The position numbers were made by a program, and so were the translations under genes. The notes under the pieces are model-generated. The model had not been told where the DNA came from. It saw only the letters and a program-made list of their open reading frames with translations, and made no database searches. From Chromera velia (taxonomy: Eukaryota > Sar > Chromeraceae), in contig JAHBMJ010000392.1 of assembly GCA_018398765.1 (NCBI GenBank), positions 1 through 49,930 of the forward strand: 49,930 bases of DNA. The letters are read 5' to 3'. Positions 20,565 through 31,997 of the stretch are shown here, piece after piece (the stretch's first letter is position 1; each line of letters opens with the position of its first letter).

Positions 20565-21512
20565 TTAAAAACTAAATTTTTCAAAGTCACTTTCCAGTAC
20601 AAAAGTTTCAATTGTCAGTCCAGTCAGTTTCAGAAAGGAAGAATATTTCATATCAGAGAGGCCCAACCATGTAGAAGCAGCCAGCAAATGGGAATATACA
20701 AATCTCCTCAAACATTTCTGACCAAATCCTCTCTTAAAGACAGTCCGAAGCTTGCAAGAAGGATTCATCACATCCTTAGGGGACGCAGGCATAACATGGA
20801 GAGTGTATGAAGGTGGCTGTGTCGTCTGATTCAGAATGACAAGAACCGTTGTTAATGGGCAATCGCATCTGTGAATCTCCGATGCGCAAACAGGACAGGC
20901 TTGAACTGTGTGCACATAGAGGGATGCAATAAACATCCACACCCCAGCCAATCTGAGGGAAAGACGATCAAGGTCAAACTCTACTTTCTCTCTCATACTT
21001 TCCCTGCCAAAACCCCTTCCATTCTCTATATCCTTCCCAATCACTCCAACCAGTTCCCTCACTTTCTCATGCAATTCATCAGACAAAGACAACAAAAAAG
21101 AAGAATCAAAATTAATTTGAACATTTAACTGACCACTGCTCCTCCCGACATGCTCCTCAGTCCCTAGTCAATCAAGTCCCAGCTGGCGACCCTCCATTCC
21201 CTTCCCCCCTTCTCCCTCCTTCTCCTACTGTGGACAGAGAGCCTCAATACTCTTCTTCTGTATGATGAAAGCATAAACGAGTTCCAGAAGGTCACAACCC
21301 TCCAGATCCCCGTCTACTGCACTGTCCTTCAGCGCTGAGATCATCTCCTTCCTCACCTGGCCCCGCCGTGTTTCACTGTACATGACAGACACCGTCAGTC
21401 TGGCATTATCCATACATTCTTGCCAGAGTTTCCCCCCCAAACCTCCATTCTTCGGTTGTCGATACACCGGAAGGTCAACCAGTGTCTCGTATGCGATATA
21501 AACAAATAACAT
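20565..21512 (-). pseudogene. Unrecognised gene remnant with CPVC/CDC cysteine cluster
   Basis: Two open pieces in the same phase, 21512-21225 and about 21170-20565, are separated by a TAG (21222-21224) and then a TGA (about 21165). The upstream piece is helical and charged (ETRRGQVRKEMISALKDSA). The downstream piece has SLSDELHEKVRELVGVIG and then ACPVCASEIHRCDC, which could bind zinc, followed by a Leu-rich tail ending in TAA. Either the two stops lie in an intron that I cannot define with the window's splice consensus, or the gene is broken. The family is unknown to me. It lies 3.5 kb upstream of the retroelement on the same strand, but no shared sequence shows it belongs to it. Confidence 0.4.
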
Positions 21513-21519
21513 TATGTGT

Positions 21520-22110
21520 GAACATATATGTGCATGAGGCTTTCTGCTGTCGTCCTCTGTTTTCTCCGTTTCTTCACGTTTTGTTCATACCTCCGTCTGC
21601 CCGTCTACTTTCATTCAGAAAAGATAACTGGAAGGGGTTCTCTTATAGGCATGCTATTCTATCTATCGCCTGCTTCCTTTCAGCAGGCCGGTCTAAGAAA
21701 GAGAGAAAGAAAGCAAGCTGTTCATTGCAAGTCTGTTTATGTTTGTGCATGCACATAAATCTGATTGACTTCCATCAATGGGAGAAAATTAACCTTTCTG
21801 CTTGTCAGCTTCCACATCTAGATTTTGAGAGTCGGTTGACTATGAATGACTGTCTCAATGACGGTGCTAAAGGGATTTCTATGTCTCAGCCTGTGTTTTC
21901 TCATAATGCCTTTGTCATGGTGCAAGGATGCTCGAGATTTCATTCCTTCGACTATATACTTTGAAGTGCTAGTGTTCTGTTAGTTGCATAGGTTTACATT
22001 ACGTTTGGTTGATCGTGCTCATTCGATCATTCGCCTCTTTTTTCCTTTTCGCACGTGCTTGGATATGTTTGGCTGATCGCGAGGACGCGATTTTCCTATC
22101 CGTGGCCGGG
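21520..22110. other. No gene recognised
   Basis: A 160-codon plus-strand frame (21482-21964) has irregular composition (Cys/Phe/Ser/Leu) and no domain I know. It overlaps the start of the minus-strand remnant. I leave it unannotated. Confidence 0.35.
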
Positions 22111-22116
22111 GGGGAT

Positions 22117-22864
22117 CTGTGGAGTCCTACTCTATGGCGCCGCCCTCTGGACCCTCGTATATGCTGTATCTGAATGAGCCCGCGTGCCGATATCATGTTC
22201 CGCCGCCGCCTGTATACGTAGTCTGCCTACACGTGTCGCACTCGAAGCTCTGCGCATGCATGCAAGTCTACGTTTGGCCTCTTTAGCAACATATGGTCTG
22301 AGCAACATCCTACGGCAGGTTCGAGTTGAAGTTAGCCGAAGTCATTGAATCTCTAGTTAAACCTATAGAGTCAGATTCATGTGGAGTCGAAAGAAGTCTG
22401 AAGACAAAGCTTAATAGAACCTCTTAGAGTCAAACTAGGATTGAGACCTCGTTTACCTGAACCTGTGAAGTGTTGCTTTAGTTAGCATTGCATACGTTCC
22501 TTCTCTAGATCTTCCCCAGGGTTTTTGTCCTTGCTTTACCTTCTGTCTGGACGCCATAAGGTGGCTAGACAGGAGGGACAAAGCAGGTTACAATGCCGGC
22601 GGTGCGCATGGCTGGGCAATTGATTGATCTGCATGCAGTCGTACTTCAAGTAAGCACGATGGTCCTAGCAATTGTCTCCATGAGAAACGGCACGATTCTC
22701 TTTGAGTTACATAGCTAGAAGAGAAACAGACAAACAGTACCACAATGTGAATGCATAGGCAGACTATGGGTAGATTAAAGAGTTTGCTGGGTATATAGTG
22801 ATGTAGGGAGAGCTGATCGATAGAGTTCGACAGCTGAAAAGCTCCTAGAACGGTTAAACGTTTA
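22117..22864. repeat. Composite dispersed repeat (pairs with 10263-10731 and 24703-24966)
   Basis: 22117-22585 is the second copy of the 470-bp repeat seen at 10263-10731. It is followed without a gap by 22589-22864, which matches 24703-24966 ('gccggcggtgcg', 'gggcaattgattgatctgca', 'gagctgatcgatagagtt', 'aagctcctagaacgg'). This copy therefore joins two modules that are apart elsewhere, and may be closest to the complete element. Confidence 0.9.
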
Positions 22865-22869
22865 CTGGC

Positions 22870-23740
22870 GCCCTCCTCGATCGGGAAGACGACGTAGCGT
22901 TGAAAACCGTCTTACAAGGTTGAGAGTTTTGGCGAGAGTCGAGAGAAAAAGGCAATACGCAAGCAGTTTGTTTGTTTTCAGTTCTCTTCTGCCTCCAATC
23001 TATTGTCCTGAGTCCTTTTGTTCTGCTTGTTGACTTGGAAACGGCGTTTCTTCTTCCTGAAGATTCTGGGCTTTATGGAACTGATGATACAATGCCTCTT
23101 CCGGTCGCACTGCGGAGCTGGAGATGACTGTTTGGATAAAAAAAAAGGTTGTGAGGAGGAGACTGGGTCCTTTAAATGGAGAATGAGGCTGATAGAAAGC
23201 TGTTGGCGTGCCAATTCGTGTGTGGCGAGCGGTGGCGAGGCTCATGTGGGCAGACTTCAATGTGAGCAGAAGAAGAAGGCAAGCTGTCCAGGGGGGGTTA
23301 TGGTTTGGGCCTCCAAAAGCGGCAGTAGAATGTGGTATCTGCAGTAGTATGCAGAGAAGAAGAGGGTGAAAGGTGCGGAAATGTGCGGAGAAATCTTGAG
23401 GCAGGTGACGATAGAGACGCTTGTAGAGACGGATGGAGACGAATAGTTGCAGTTCACACGATTCCGTGCATAAAGTCCTTCCTGTGCTTTCCCTGTTTGT
23501 CCTTGCATCAATGAATGGTGTGTTTTACACTGGAAGAGAGTATGGGGACAGGGGGATAATAGAAGAGAGAGGAAGGCAAACCGGTGAATGAATTGAAAGG
23601 CTTTTTGCTTACTCTCTTGCAGACAGAAGCATGCACATCCCGAAAGTCAGAAAGAAATCAAGTGTACACGAATTGAAGATAGAATTCTGGGTGTATGTGG
23701 AGTTGCAGGCAGGTAGATAGTCTGAAGAAGAAGTGAGACG
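22870..23740. other. No gene recognised
   Basis: Frames of up to 109 codons (23018-23347 plus) with no recognised domain. An acceptor-like 'ttgcag' occurs at about 23618 but no exon can be defined from it. Confidence 0.35.
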
Positions 23741-23751
23741 AAAAGAAAATG

Positions 23752-23915
23752 GAGGGAGATAAAGGTACAGCTCAAGGCGAGCGTGTCAGAAATAATAAAG
23801 AGCAGCGGCAGAAACCAGCTAAGAAAAGAAGGGAGAGAGGTAAAGGTACAGCTCAAAGCAAGTGTACCACTGTCAGAGATGACAAAGAGCAGCGGCAAGA
23901 AGCCAGCTGAGTGAG
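23752..23915. repeat. Tandem duplication, about 82-bp unit
   Basis: 'gagataaaggtacagctcaa' through 'aaagagcagcggcagaaacc' is followed directly by a diverged copy beginning 'gagaggtaaaggtacagctc' and containing 'aaagagcagcggcaagaagc'. There are only two copies. Confidence 0.8.
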
Positions 23916-24063
23916 AGAAGGACCAGTGACGACTAGTTAGAAAGTGAATGCTCATTGCGAGCGCAGCTCAAGGCTGAAGGACAGGGGGATAGAACAGAAA
24001 GAGTGTCTTACCTCAACTATTAATGACTGTTAGTGAATCGACAGTGATTGTTCTGTCAATGAC

Positions 24064-24544
24064 GCATGCCGGGGGCGAGTGGGGTGCTTTTTACCCCCCC
24101 CTCTGCATAGGAAACCGGCGCTTTTCCGCAAAAAACTCGTTCTCATAATTGGTAAGGAGTTAGAAGCTGAAAATTTCTGTAAGAAGATGTTGTAACGATA
24201 AAAAAAGAACTATGGAACAGATTTTTTATATCATTTCTAGAAACATAGGCTGCCATATAAATTTTGTAAGTTTCATACCGTTTTCCTTACTATTCAAACC
24301 CGTTAACGTTTTCCTTACTATTCAAAACCGTTAAAAAATGGCCTCAAAATCAAAAAATTTGTATGGTAGCCTATATTTCTAGAAATGATATAAAAAATCT
24401 GTTTTATAGTTCTTTTTCTATCGTTATAACGTCTTTCTACACAAAGTTTCAGCTTTTAACTCCTTACCAATTATGAGAACGAGTTTTTAGTGGAAACGCG
24501 CCGCCTTAGGGGGGCAAAAAACACCCCACTCACCCCTGGCATGC
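24064..24544. mobile_element. Fold-back (MITE-like) element with about 200-bp terminal inverted repeats
   Basis: The element begins 'gcatgccgggggcgagtggg' and ends with the complementary 'cccctggcatgc'. The left arm runs to about 24266 and the right arm from about 24353, including 'cgttctcataattggtaagg' against 'ccttaccaattatgagaacg' and 'tatcatttctagaaa' against its complement. The 85-bp centre holds a tandem duplication of 'gttttccttactattcaaa'. No protein frame runs through it, so it would be non-autonomous. I could not see a clear target-site duplication at the borders. Confidence 0.85.
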
Positions 24545-24596
24545 GGAAGCGCATACTTGATTCGTCTCTTCTGATCGTTTCAATGAAAGGGGAGAG

Positions 24597-24966
24597 TGAG
24601 TTGGTATGGAAGTAATGAATGGATGCGTCGTAGTGTGTTGACGATGTCGTATATAGTGAGAGCAAGTGGCTTACCCATGTCATGCCGCTGGCCGCGAGTG
24701 GCCACAACGCCGGCGGTGCGCGTCGCTGGGCAATTGATTGATCTGCATGTAGTTGTGCTTTAAGTAGGCACGATCGTCTCCATGAAAAACGGTGCGATCC
24801 TCTTTAAGTTACATAGCTAGAAGAGAAACAGGTGAACAGCACCATAATGTGAATACGTAGGCAGACTATGGGTGAATTAAGGAGTTTGCTAGACATGTGG
24901 TGATGTAGGGAGAGCTGATCGATAGAGTTTGACAGCTAAAAAGCTCCTAGAACGGTCAAACGTTTA
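24597..24966. repeat. Composite dispersed repeat (pairs with 10145-10260 and 22589-22864)
   Basis: The left part (24597-24704) matches 10145-10260, and the right part (24703-24966) matches 22589-22864. The junction word 'gcgagtggcc' is where the three copies diverge from one another, showing a modular family. Confidence 0.9.
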
Positions 24967-25189
24967 TTTGTGGTCATTCTGCTGCCAGTGTAATGATGGC
25001 CTTATGGAGCTCTTAGACTAAGCATCCTAGTTTATGCTTTTCATGATAAACAAAAATTAATACTTTTCATTCTCCATGTATTCGCGTGGTCAACTCTGTC
25101 TATCTATGGATGGGCGTAGTGGTCTTCTTTCCCCTTCCCGGCTTCTTCTAGGGTTTCTTCTTTAGTGATGCCCATGTCGAAGTATATAT

Positions 25190-25467
25190 GTTTTTCGGGA
25201 CCGTGCGAGCATGCACTTGCAACTCCGTGCGAGTTACTTGAGGGGCACGCATGCGCAAAGTAATTAAGCTATAGGTATGTGCAATCGCGGCTCCGTGCGA
25301 GTTGCTTGAGGGGCATATTTTGGAATTTGGGTGACATACTGTGATAGACAGAGATAGAAGCGACCCCCCCCCCCCCAAAAATGAAAAAATGCGTTATGCG
25401 AGTGCGTGCGATCTCAGGGCCTCTCGGCTGATCTCAGCAGAGCTGAGCTGCCCCCCGAGGCGATAGC
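25190..25467. repeat. Dispersed repeat, copy B (pairs with 1-330)
   Basis: Second copy of the 1-330 segment, with a C13-14 run at about 25364-25377 where the first copy has a shorter one. It is followed by 'gcatgcatggcgcgcc', a palindromic 'cgcgcgcaaagcgcgcg' at about 25496 (similar to 1448), and a short inverted pair 'cagtctgac...gtcagactg' at about 25525-25558. Confidence 0.85.
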
Positions 25468-25754
25468 GCATGCATGGCGCGCCAGGTCTGCAGTTCGCGC
25501 GCAAAGCGCGCGCAACGGCCCGGTCAGTCTGACATTATTATTATATAGTCAGACTGACTCTTCTGCTTCCTAAACCGATCTTCTAGAAACGATCTGCTCA
25601 AGTTCATACCTGCTTGAGTCATGTCAAAGGCTTCATGCACTAGCACTATATCCAGTAGACGCTGCCACTATTAATGACTATGGTGGGCAAAACATCGAGA
25701 CTCCAACATTGGCACGTACAAGATTTTGGAAGTTGATCGTTTGTCTTCTGCAAG

Positions 25755-27375
25755 ATGAGTAACGAGGTCGACCCCTTCTCGGTCGAAAGCCCTCCGGCAG
25801 ATTCTCTCCAGGGCATGGATTCCCCCCCAAAGTCTGCCAGCGTGCGGACCATGAGCCCTGCCCGTGATCCCAGCTACCCTGCTCGGCCGCTGTATGATAA
25901 GGTCGGTCGAGAAGTTCTTTGGTCGTGAGAACGAAACAAAAATCTCCCGCTCACAGTCTGGCTACTTGTGGTGCAGATAACGTATCATTGGAAGGCACGA
26001 AATGGGGAAATACGGCGAAAATTTGAGGCCAAGGCATACCGAGTCGATCATGTGATGGGACCACAAGGGGAAGGATTCATCCAGTGGGAGAGAAACGGAA
26101 AGGTCAGCTTACCCAAATATTTCAATCCCGTCTCTGTTTTTCTCACTCTCCGTGCATTCCGCCTTTATCTCTCTCTTCGTTCCAAAAGTCAATCAATTGA
26201 GCCATTCGAACGACTCGTGTGATATGATTTGTCCCTTCCTGACCACGCCCACCCTTTCTCGCATAAGCCCAGAGTTCTCCCTGATGGCGCTTACCTTTAC
26301 TATGGCATTCCTACCATCCTTCTTGCTGCCCTCCGCCTTCGTCATTCACTTGGCTTATGCGTTCCATCTCCGCATTCCTTCCTTTCCCTTTTCATCCTTC
26401 TGTCGCACTAATCACCGTCTCTTCTCACTCTGTTTTGCGCAGATTGAGAGGTTCGATTCTGTGCTGAACTGGACTGCGTGGATCGACCACCTGATGAACC
26501 CAGAGAACCCCGCAGCGAACGAAGACGAGGATGAGATGGGCAGGACCTGGATGCAGGATGTAATGGTGGATCAGGGAGACGGGGGGAGGGGGGAGGGGGG
26601 GGACGAGAGCGCACGAGATGACGATATGGGGTGGGACAGTATTCTGAGGGGGGCGCCTCAGGTTGGGCCAGGGGGTGGGTGGATGCTGGGGTCCGAGGAC
26701 GGGGGTGCCGGTACATCGGGAGGCGGGGACACTTACTCGCAACAGTTTTTGAATGCCGCAGCTGGTATGAGGTTGGGAGGGGGGGCAGACATGCCGGGAT
26801 TGGACGGTGCCAAATGTGGGGATCTGGAACCTCTGGATGATGAAGAGGAAGAGGATGGAGGGCATGCGCAGCTAGACAGAAGGGCACAGGGACAGGGGGG
26901 GCATGTGGAAGGGCAAGGGGTTGGGGTTGAAGGAGGGAGTGGGGTGGATTGGATGCGGTCAGACAGTCCGTTCGATAACGCTCCTCCGACAGTAGCGATC
27001 AATGATCCTTTTGCGGCGGCGCAATTTGTGACGTCAGTCTCTGCCGGGGCAGGCGGTGGAGTTGTTGGAATGGCACCGCCGGGGCTACAGGATGGAGAGG
27101 GTGGGACCTCTGGGGATGCCCACCTGTGGGGACCCAAGGAAGCAGCCCCCCTTCCTGCCTTCTACTTCGACCATCAGCCTCTTGAGAATGGAGGTGGAGG
27201 AGGAGACTTCTTTGTGAATATGGGAGAAGGGGGAGGAGGGGAAGGCCCAAGTTTCGATGAGAACCCTGCAGAGGGGAGGCATGGTCCAGCCGCTTCTCCA
27301 AAGGTGGAGAGTGGTGGAGGTGCTGCACAGACAGCAGAAGGTGGAGAGGAAGCCTCCCAAAGTGGGGGGGAGTAG
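25755..27375 (+). CDS. Three-exon gene, Gly/Asp/Glu-rich protein of unknown function, 401 aa
   Basis: Proposed exons are 25755-25901, 25977-26102 and 26443-27375, giving 49 + 42 + 310 codons plus TAG. All junctions are phase 0. The donors GTCGGT and GTCAGC and the acceptors GTGCAG and GCGCAG match the splice pattern of the casein kinase gene. The start is an ATG just after 'cttctgcaag'. Exon 1 is Ser/Pro-rich. Exon 2 and the start of exon 3 (residues about 50-112: ITYHWKARNGEIRRKFEAKA... to ...LNWTAWIDHL) form the only stretch of ordinary globular composition, and are probably the conserved domain. I do not recognise it. The rest is low-complexity, with long Gly runs and acidic clusters, probably disordered. 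The long frame that begins upstream of 26443 on the genomic strand reads through the intron and is not the true start. Confidence 0.7.
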
Positions 27376-27379
27376 AGGC

Positions 27380-28650
27380 ACGAGGGGAAAGGAACAGAGG
27401 AGCAGGGAGGCTCGTAAGAAGCAGACAGTGTGAGAAAGGAGGGGAAGAGAAGAGGCCGAGAAAGAGCCTGAATGACGCAGAGGGGTTCCAACGAATCCAC
27501 TTTTCTGGCTCTTCGGTCACCCACCCTTTGCGTTCAGCATTCCCTCAAAGGTGTGCTCACACCGTGACTCCGTGAGACACACGCCCCTTCTCATGATTAT
27601 CAGCTCAGAGAAATTCACTCTTCCATTTCCGTCTGCGGACTCTGCGCTCTTATCCTTTCCTTTCCTTTGCACCTGTAAGCGAATGCTGACTCTAGAATGC
27701 GGAGGCACGCACATGCGCTGACTTCAAGTTTGATATTACAATTCAATATTTGGATCAGCGAATAGTCAAATCCTCTTCACAAAGAATCATGCAAATGAAT
27801 ACACAGTATAATGGTTCGCCTATAAAATTAAAGGTCTTTTAGGCGGCCCGTGATTGGTGATAGTGATTTAGTGATGCCCCTGGATTCTTCCAAAACTGCA
27901 TAGTGTGCAGTTCTTAAATTAGTATTTAAAAAATAGCTAGAAGTTTTAATAAATTAAGTCACACCTAGCCTTGTGACCTAGGGTCACACGCGGTCCTAGT
28001 CTAGCCCCCTAAATAGCACTACGTATAGCGTTGAAACGTTCGATCCTAGTATAGAAAATGTTAACTAGAATGTTAAAAAGCTGCCAGTGTGCACTATAAC
28101 GAATTTCGGATCATTTTCCGCAACGTACCTTAAAAATTGTTATGAAATCTGTTTAACCCCCACCCGTGTTCGATCCCGCTTTGACGGCCGGCGCTTTTCT
28201 TATTTAGATTAATTTGGCAACGTACCTTCATCCTCAAACATTTGTTTTAGGCTAGGTCTTAGGTTCCAAAAACCTTTTTTATATAAGTTAAAAACTTCTT
28301 TTATATAAGTTAAAAATTTATAATAAAAGAGCTTCACATCAAATTTTATCTTTACATGTAGCTATATATATACATAGTTATGTAAAACAGTTGAACACTA
28401 AAATAATATTTTTAATTCAGCTTATACAACACTGAAATACTAGCTAAAACAGCACTTGAACAATGTAACGTGGTGCTTTGTATGTGCTCATAGTCTGAAG
28501 GCGGTACGCAAAAACATACATGAGTCATTCGAAGGTTGTTGTTTGAATACGAAGTTCGTGTCCCAAATCAAGGTGAAACGATCTACTATAAGAATTTAAT
28601 AAGTACCTCGTTCTGTACATAAGCCTCTTTCTAAATCTCAATCAATCTCT
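27380..28650. other. Downstream flank, then AT-rich stretch; no gene
   Basis: 27720-28640 is AT-rich and contains 'cctagtctag' (about 27997), and a short tandem of 'ttttatataagttaaaaa' (about 28277-28320). The C-rich word 'ccggcgcttttc' at about 28190 also occurs in the left arm of the fold-back element at about 24115. No frame longer than background. Confidence 0.5.
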
Positions 28651-28655
28651 CAATA

Positions 28656-28949
28656 TCACAACTCTTGCACCATCTTCAACTTGCATGATGTCCCAATCTT
28701 ATAACGACAAAGGACTCTGCACACTTCATCATGCATGTCACTCGTATCCCAATACAACATGCGGAATAAAAGGTGCAAGCAACTGTGGTAAATTGCAAAA
28801 GTGTCTTTCGGTGCATTGGGGAAAATGTGTCTCCAATTTTTATAATGAAGGGCCTTTTCGACAGCAGGTTCTTCAGGTAGCAAAAGACTTACTGAGTGCA
28901 TACAGTGTGCTCCTGAAGAGGGAAAAAATGGGAGATCGAAGCCAAACAA
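28656..28949 (-). other. Ambiguous open frame, possible gene fragment
   Basis: The minus strand is open for 97 codons with ordinary composition (AVEKALHYKNWRHIFPNAPK and MLYWDTSDMHDEVCRVLCRY). The plus strand of the same place (28685-29020) is also open and contains several Cys. I cannot decide which, if either, is coding. It borders the AT-rich stretch, so a truncated mobile-element fragment is possible. Confidence 0.25.
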
Positions 28950-29392
28950 AAAGTGTCAAGAGAAACACAAGCGATCGAACCACGCATGCATGCATGGATC
29001 GATTGCATGAGACTGACTGAGCAGTGGAAGAAGAAAAAGAAGATGGGTCAGTCTGGATGATCATCATGGCGTCCTGCATGCAACACACGCACGCATCAGC
29101 TGTCTGCGCAGGATCTGGTTCTGTGCGGGTGGTCGGATTGTTGTGCGACTCCAGTGAAGCCACGGTGCTGTTGGAGGTTGGATGGGGGTTTGCGGGGTCA
29201 CCGTGGGGTGGGGGTAGGGGTATAAGTACGTAGCCTACGTAGGGCATTCTTCGACTGAGGGTACTTGGGGCTTGAAGGGAGCGGGGTGGGGGGGGGCTCT
29301 GCCTGTTCTCCGTGGGGGGGGCTGAGAGGGTTTGGAGGGGGTCTTTACGGAGGGCTGGACGCGCTCTCGCTTGAAGGCTCCTGTATGCCCTG

Positions 29393-29424
<32 letters not shown>

Positions 29425-29430
29425 CTCTCT
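29393..29430. repeat. (CT)n microsatellite
   Basis: About 38 bp of CT repeats with one G interruption. Confidence 0.95.
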
Positions 29431-29617
29431 TGCACTGGGAGGACAAATTTGTCCTTCGGACTTGTTTTCATCGGAAGTCCACGAGACGCGGGAGGTTTCA
29501 TGACTGAGTGAGTCGGACCTCAGGATTCTGCACGCGCAACATCACATGCACAATCCCATGAATTGAACATTGTGAGACTCTATCCCTAAGGAGGGTGCTT
29601 CAAGTCATGATGATGCT

Positions 29618-29869
29618 GTGCAACCATGCTATTCAATACTTCCTTTTCTGAAGGGGGGAGCCCGGGAAGGATACCCAACAGCACACCTGCAGTCGACTGG
29701 GGTGTTGAGAGTCCCCCCCACATACAAAACGGCCGGATTCACTTCCGAAGAGCGCAAAGTCTTCTTTACCCATAAACCAACCGTTGTTGTCAATTTCGAA
29801 GCAAGCGTTCGCGCCCCCCCGGAAGGAACAGGAGATAGCGCAAAGAGAGAAATCTCGGTCGCCCCATAA
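29618..29869 (+). other. Ambiguous open frame, 83 codons
   Basis: Balanced composition (TYKTAGFTSEERKVFFTHK, then VVVNFEASVRAPPEGTGD) and a stop at 29867-29869. The complementary strand is also open over the same span. No domain recognised and no supporting splice site, so coding status is uncertain. Confidence 0.25.
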
Positions 29870-31390
29870 AACGAAGTCCACGATAAAGAGCGAAAATACA
29901 GGCACGCAGAGGCACACATGCACACAGACACACAGATGGAGAGACAGAAGCGGGGTGGGGAAAGGGGGGGTCTGGGGCCGCCTTATGCATGCATGACGAA
30001 GCGAAAAAACCGTCAGTCAAGTCACGCGCTACAAATCGTGGAGTCCGAATCAAATGCGGATTCAAGAAGATCATTTGACCATGACGTAACAGAATGGTTT
30101 GACGGTCTCCCATGCGTCAGGTATTCTCTCATGCACAGCAGAACTTCATGAATCTTCAGGAGATCAAAACGAGTCCATCCAGCGGGATATCTATATACTG
30201 ATAACCGCTGGCCAAACACGCCAAATCCCGGGGGCGGACAGGCAGCGATGCGTACTGAAGGAAGAAGTGGAGCCGGGTCTCCTGTGCCCTCCGCATACAA
30301 GACTGCATGAAAAAAAAAAGAATGAAAGAGAAGCAAGAGAAATACGTGGGCGACCACGTAGCTGTAATGACGCCTCGAGGACATCACTGATCATCGCCAG
30401 GGTTGTGGAAGGAAGGCTTATGTTGGTTGAAAGTAATCCACAGATGATCTATCTGCCCTCATCGAGCTGTGTCTGTCAATCATGCAGTGATCCTTCAGTC
30501 CTTCCACAGGTGCATGTGTGTACATGCAGAAGGTGTACCGTCCTGCCCTCAGAGAATTAATGTTTGGGGGCAAGCCATTGAGAGTGAGAGCGAGAGAGAG
30601 GCCTTCCTTCTTGGACACGAACAGGAAGGCTCAGCCTGCTGTGGGATGGGGGGGCTGTCGGAATTAAGGCAAGGGGGTGCTGTCAGAAGGATGTCGGAAG
30701 GGGGAGGGATTCAGCTAGGGTGCTGGGGCAGCTGCAGGTCTTTAGATCTAAGTGGGAGTTTGCGGGGGATGATTCCCTTGGGCCCGCTTTGAGAGAGAGC
30801 GCCAGCGGACGGGGATCAGTGAGTAATCGGATCCGCGGGAGCACCGAAGTTGAAGAGAAAGGATCTGTTGAAGGGAAGAACTGGCGACAGGCAAAGCGCT
30901 TGCAAAGGTGGAACAAGTCAGGTTTCATTTGGTGCTTATGTCTCCATAGAAGGACCGAACCTCAGAGCGCCAGGCGGTGAAAAGGAACATGAAGTCGAAA
31001 TAGGCGGAAAATGCGGAACCTCTGACGCTGTCATTGCAAAAACGGCGGAGCCCCAACTCTTTCACGTCCTTGTTTGCAGACACTACGCAGCAGCTGGCCT
31101 GGGTTCCTGCTCCTGTCAGGTGAATCTTCTTCCTTCGTCTCTGCTGCACGCCCGAGTCCTTGTTCTGCAAACAATTGTATGACCATGCATGCAGTGCTTT
31201 TGACTGTATGACGCGCACAATGGATCTCTGCGAGCTGTAAGCTGAGAGCGGACGGAAAACAAATTCTCAAGTGTCTCCTGTCCTCAAGATAAACGAAAAA
31301 AGAGAACAAAGAAGCTGAAAGCAATCCATCAATCAATTGAAGAATCACTCAGTAAATGCAGAAAGAGAGGGAAACTGAAAACAGAAAAAA
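29870..31390. other. No gene recognised
   Basis: Many overlapping short frames on both strands. The most protein-like piece is about 30735-30910 plus (residues such as WEFAGDDSLGPALRESAS and KNWRQAKRLQRWNKS), but it has no recognisable family and no matching neighbours. No RNA gene seen. Confidence 0.35.
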
Positions 31391-31394
31391 TGAG

Positions 31395-31610
31395 AGAAAT
31401 AAATAAATAAAAAAAGAAAGAAAGAAAGAAAGAAAGAAAGGAATGAAGGGAGGAAGGAAGGAAGGAAGGAAGGAAGGAAGGAAGGAGTGACAGAATGAAA
31501 GAATGAAAGAATGAAAGAATGAAAGAATGAAACAAAGAAATGGACAAAGAAAGAGAAAAAAGAAGGAGGAAAGGAAGGAAGAAAAGAAAAGAAAAGAAGT
31601 AAAGATGCTA
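31395..31610. repeat. (GAAA)n / (GGAA)n / (GAAT)n purine tract
   Basis: GAAA repeats, then GGAA repeats (about 31455-31486), then GAATGAAA units, followed by further A/G-rich sequence. It closely parallels the tract at 4070-4315 in composition and order. The Ser/Phe frames on the minus strand are shadows. Confidence 0.95.
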
Positions 31611-31997
31611 GTAGTGAAAAAAGGAAAGAAAGACAGCCAAACAAATAAAGAGACCGAACAGGCAAACACCGAAAGAATCAATCAAGAGAGGAAAATCAAC
31701 AAAGCAGTGGGCAGAGAGATAAAACAAGAAAGCAGCGTCCAAACTTACATGTGCATTTGAGTTCCTGTTGCTGCTGCAGTGGGAACAGTGCATGGAGAAG
31801 AGTTTTGCTTACACTCGATCCGTGAAATATCCAGTGCTTGCCCTATCAAGTTCTTTTCCCATTTGCATGCCTCGAGGGACTTTTCCCATGCAAAATGATT
31901 CGAGGAACACGGCTTTAAGGACTCAAACGAATCTTCAAGAACACCGGGACTTACCGACGTACTGACTTGCTGTCAGACTTGCTGGCCGAGTACAAAA

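Noticed and set aside
26152-26442. Apparent 97-residue N-terminal extension of the third exon at 26443
   Set aside because: It reads through a 340-bp intron with good donor and acceptor. The upstream exons give a better, in-frame start.
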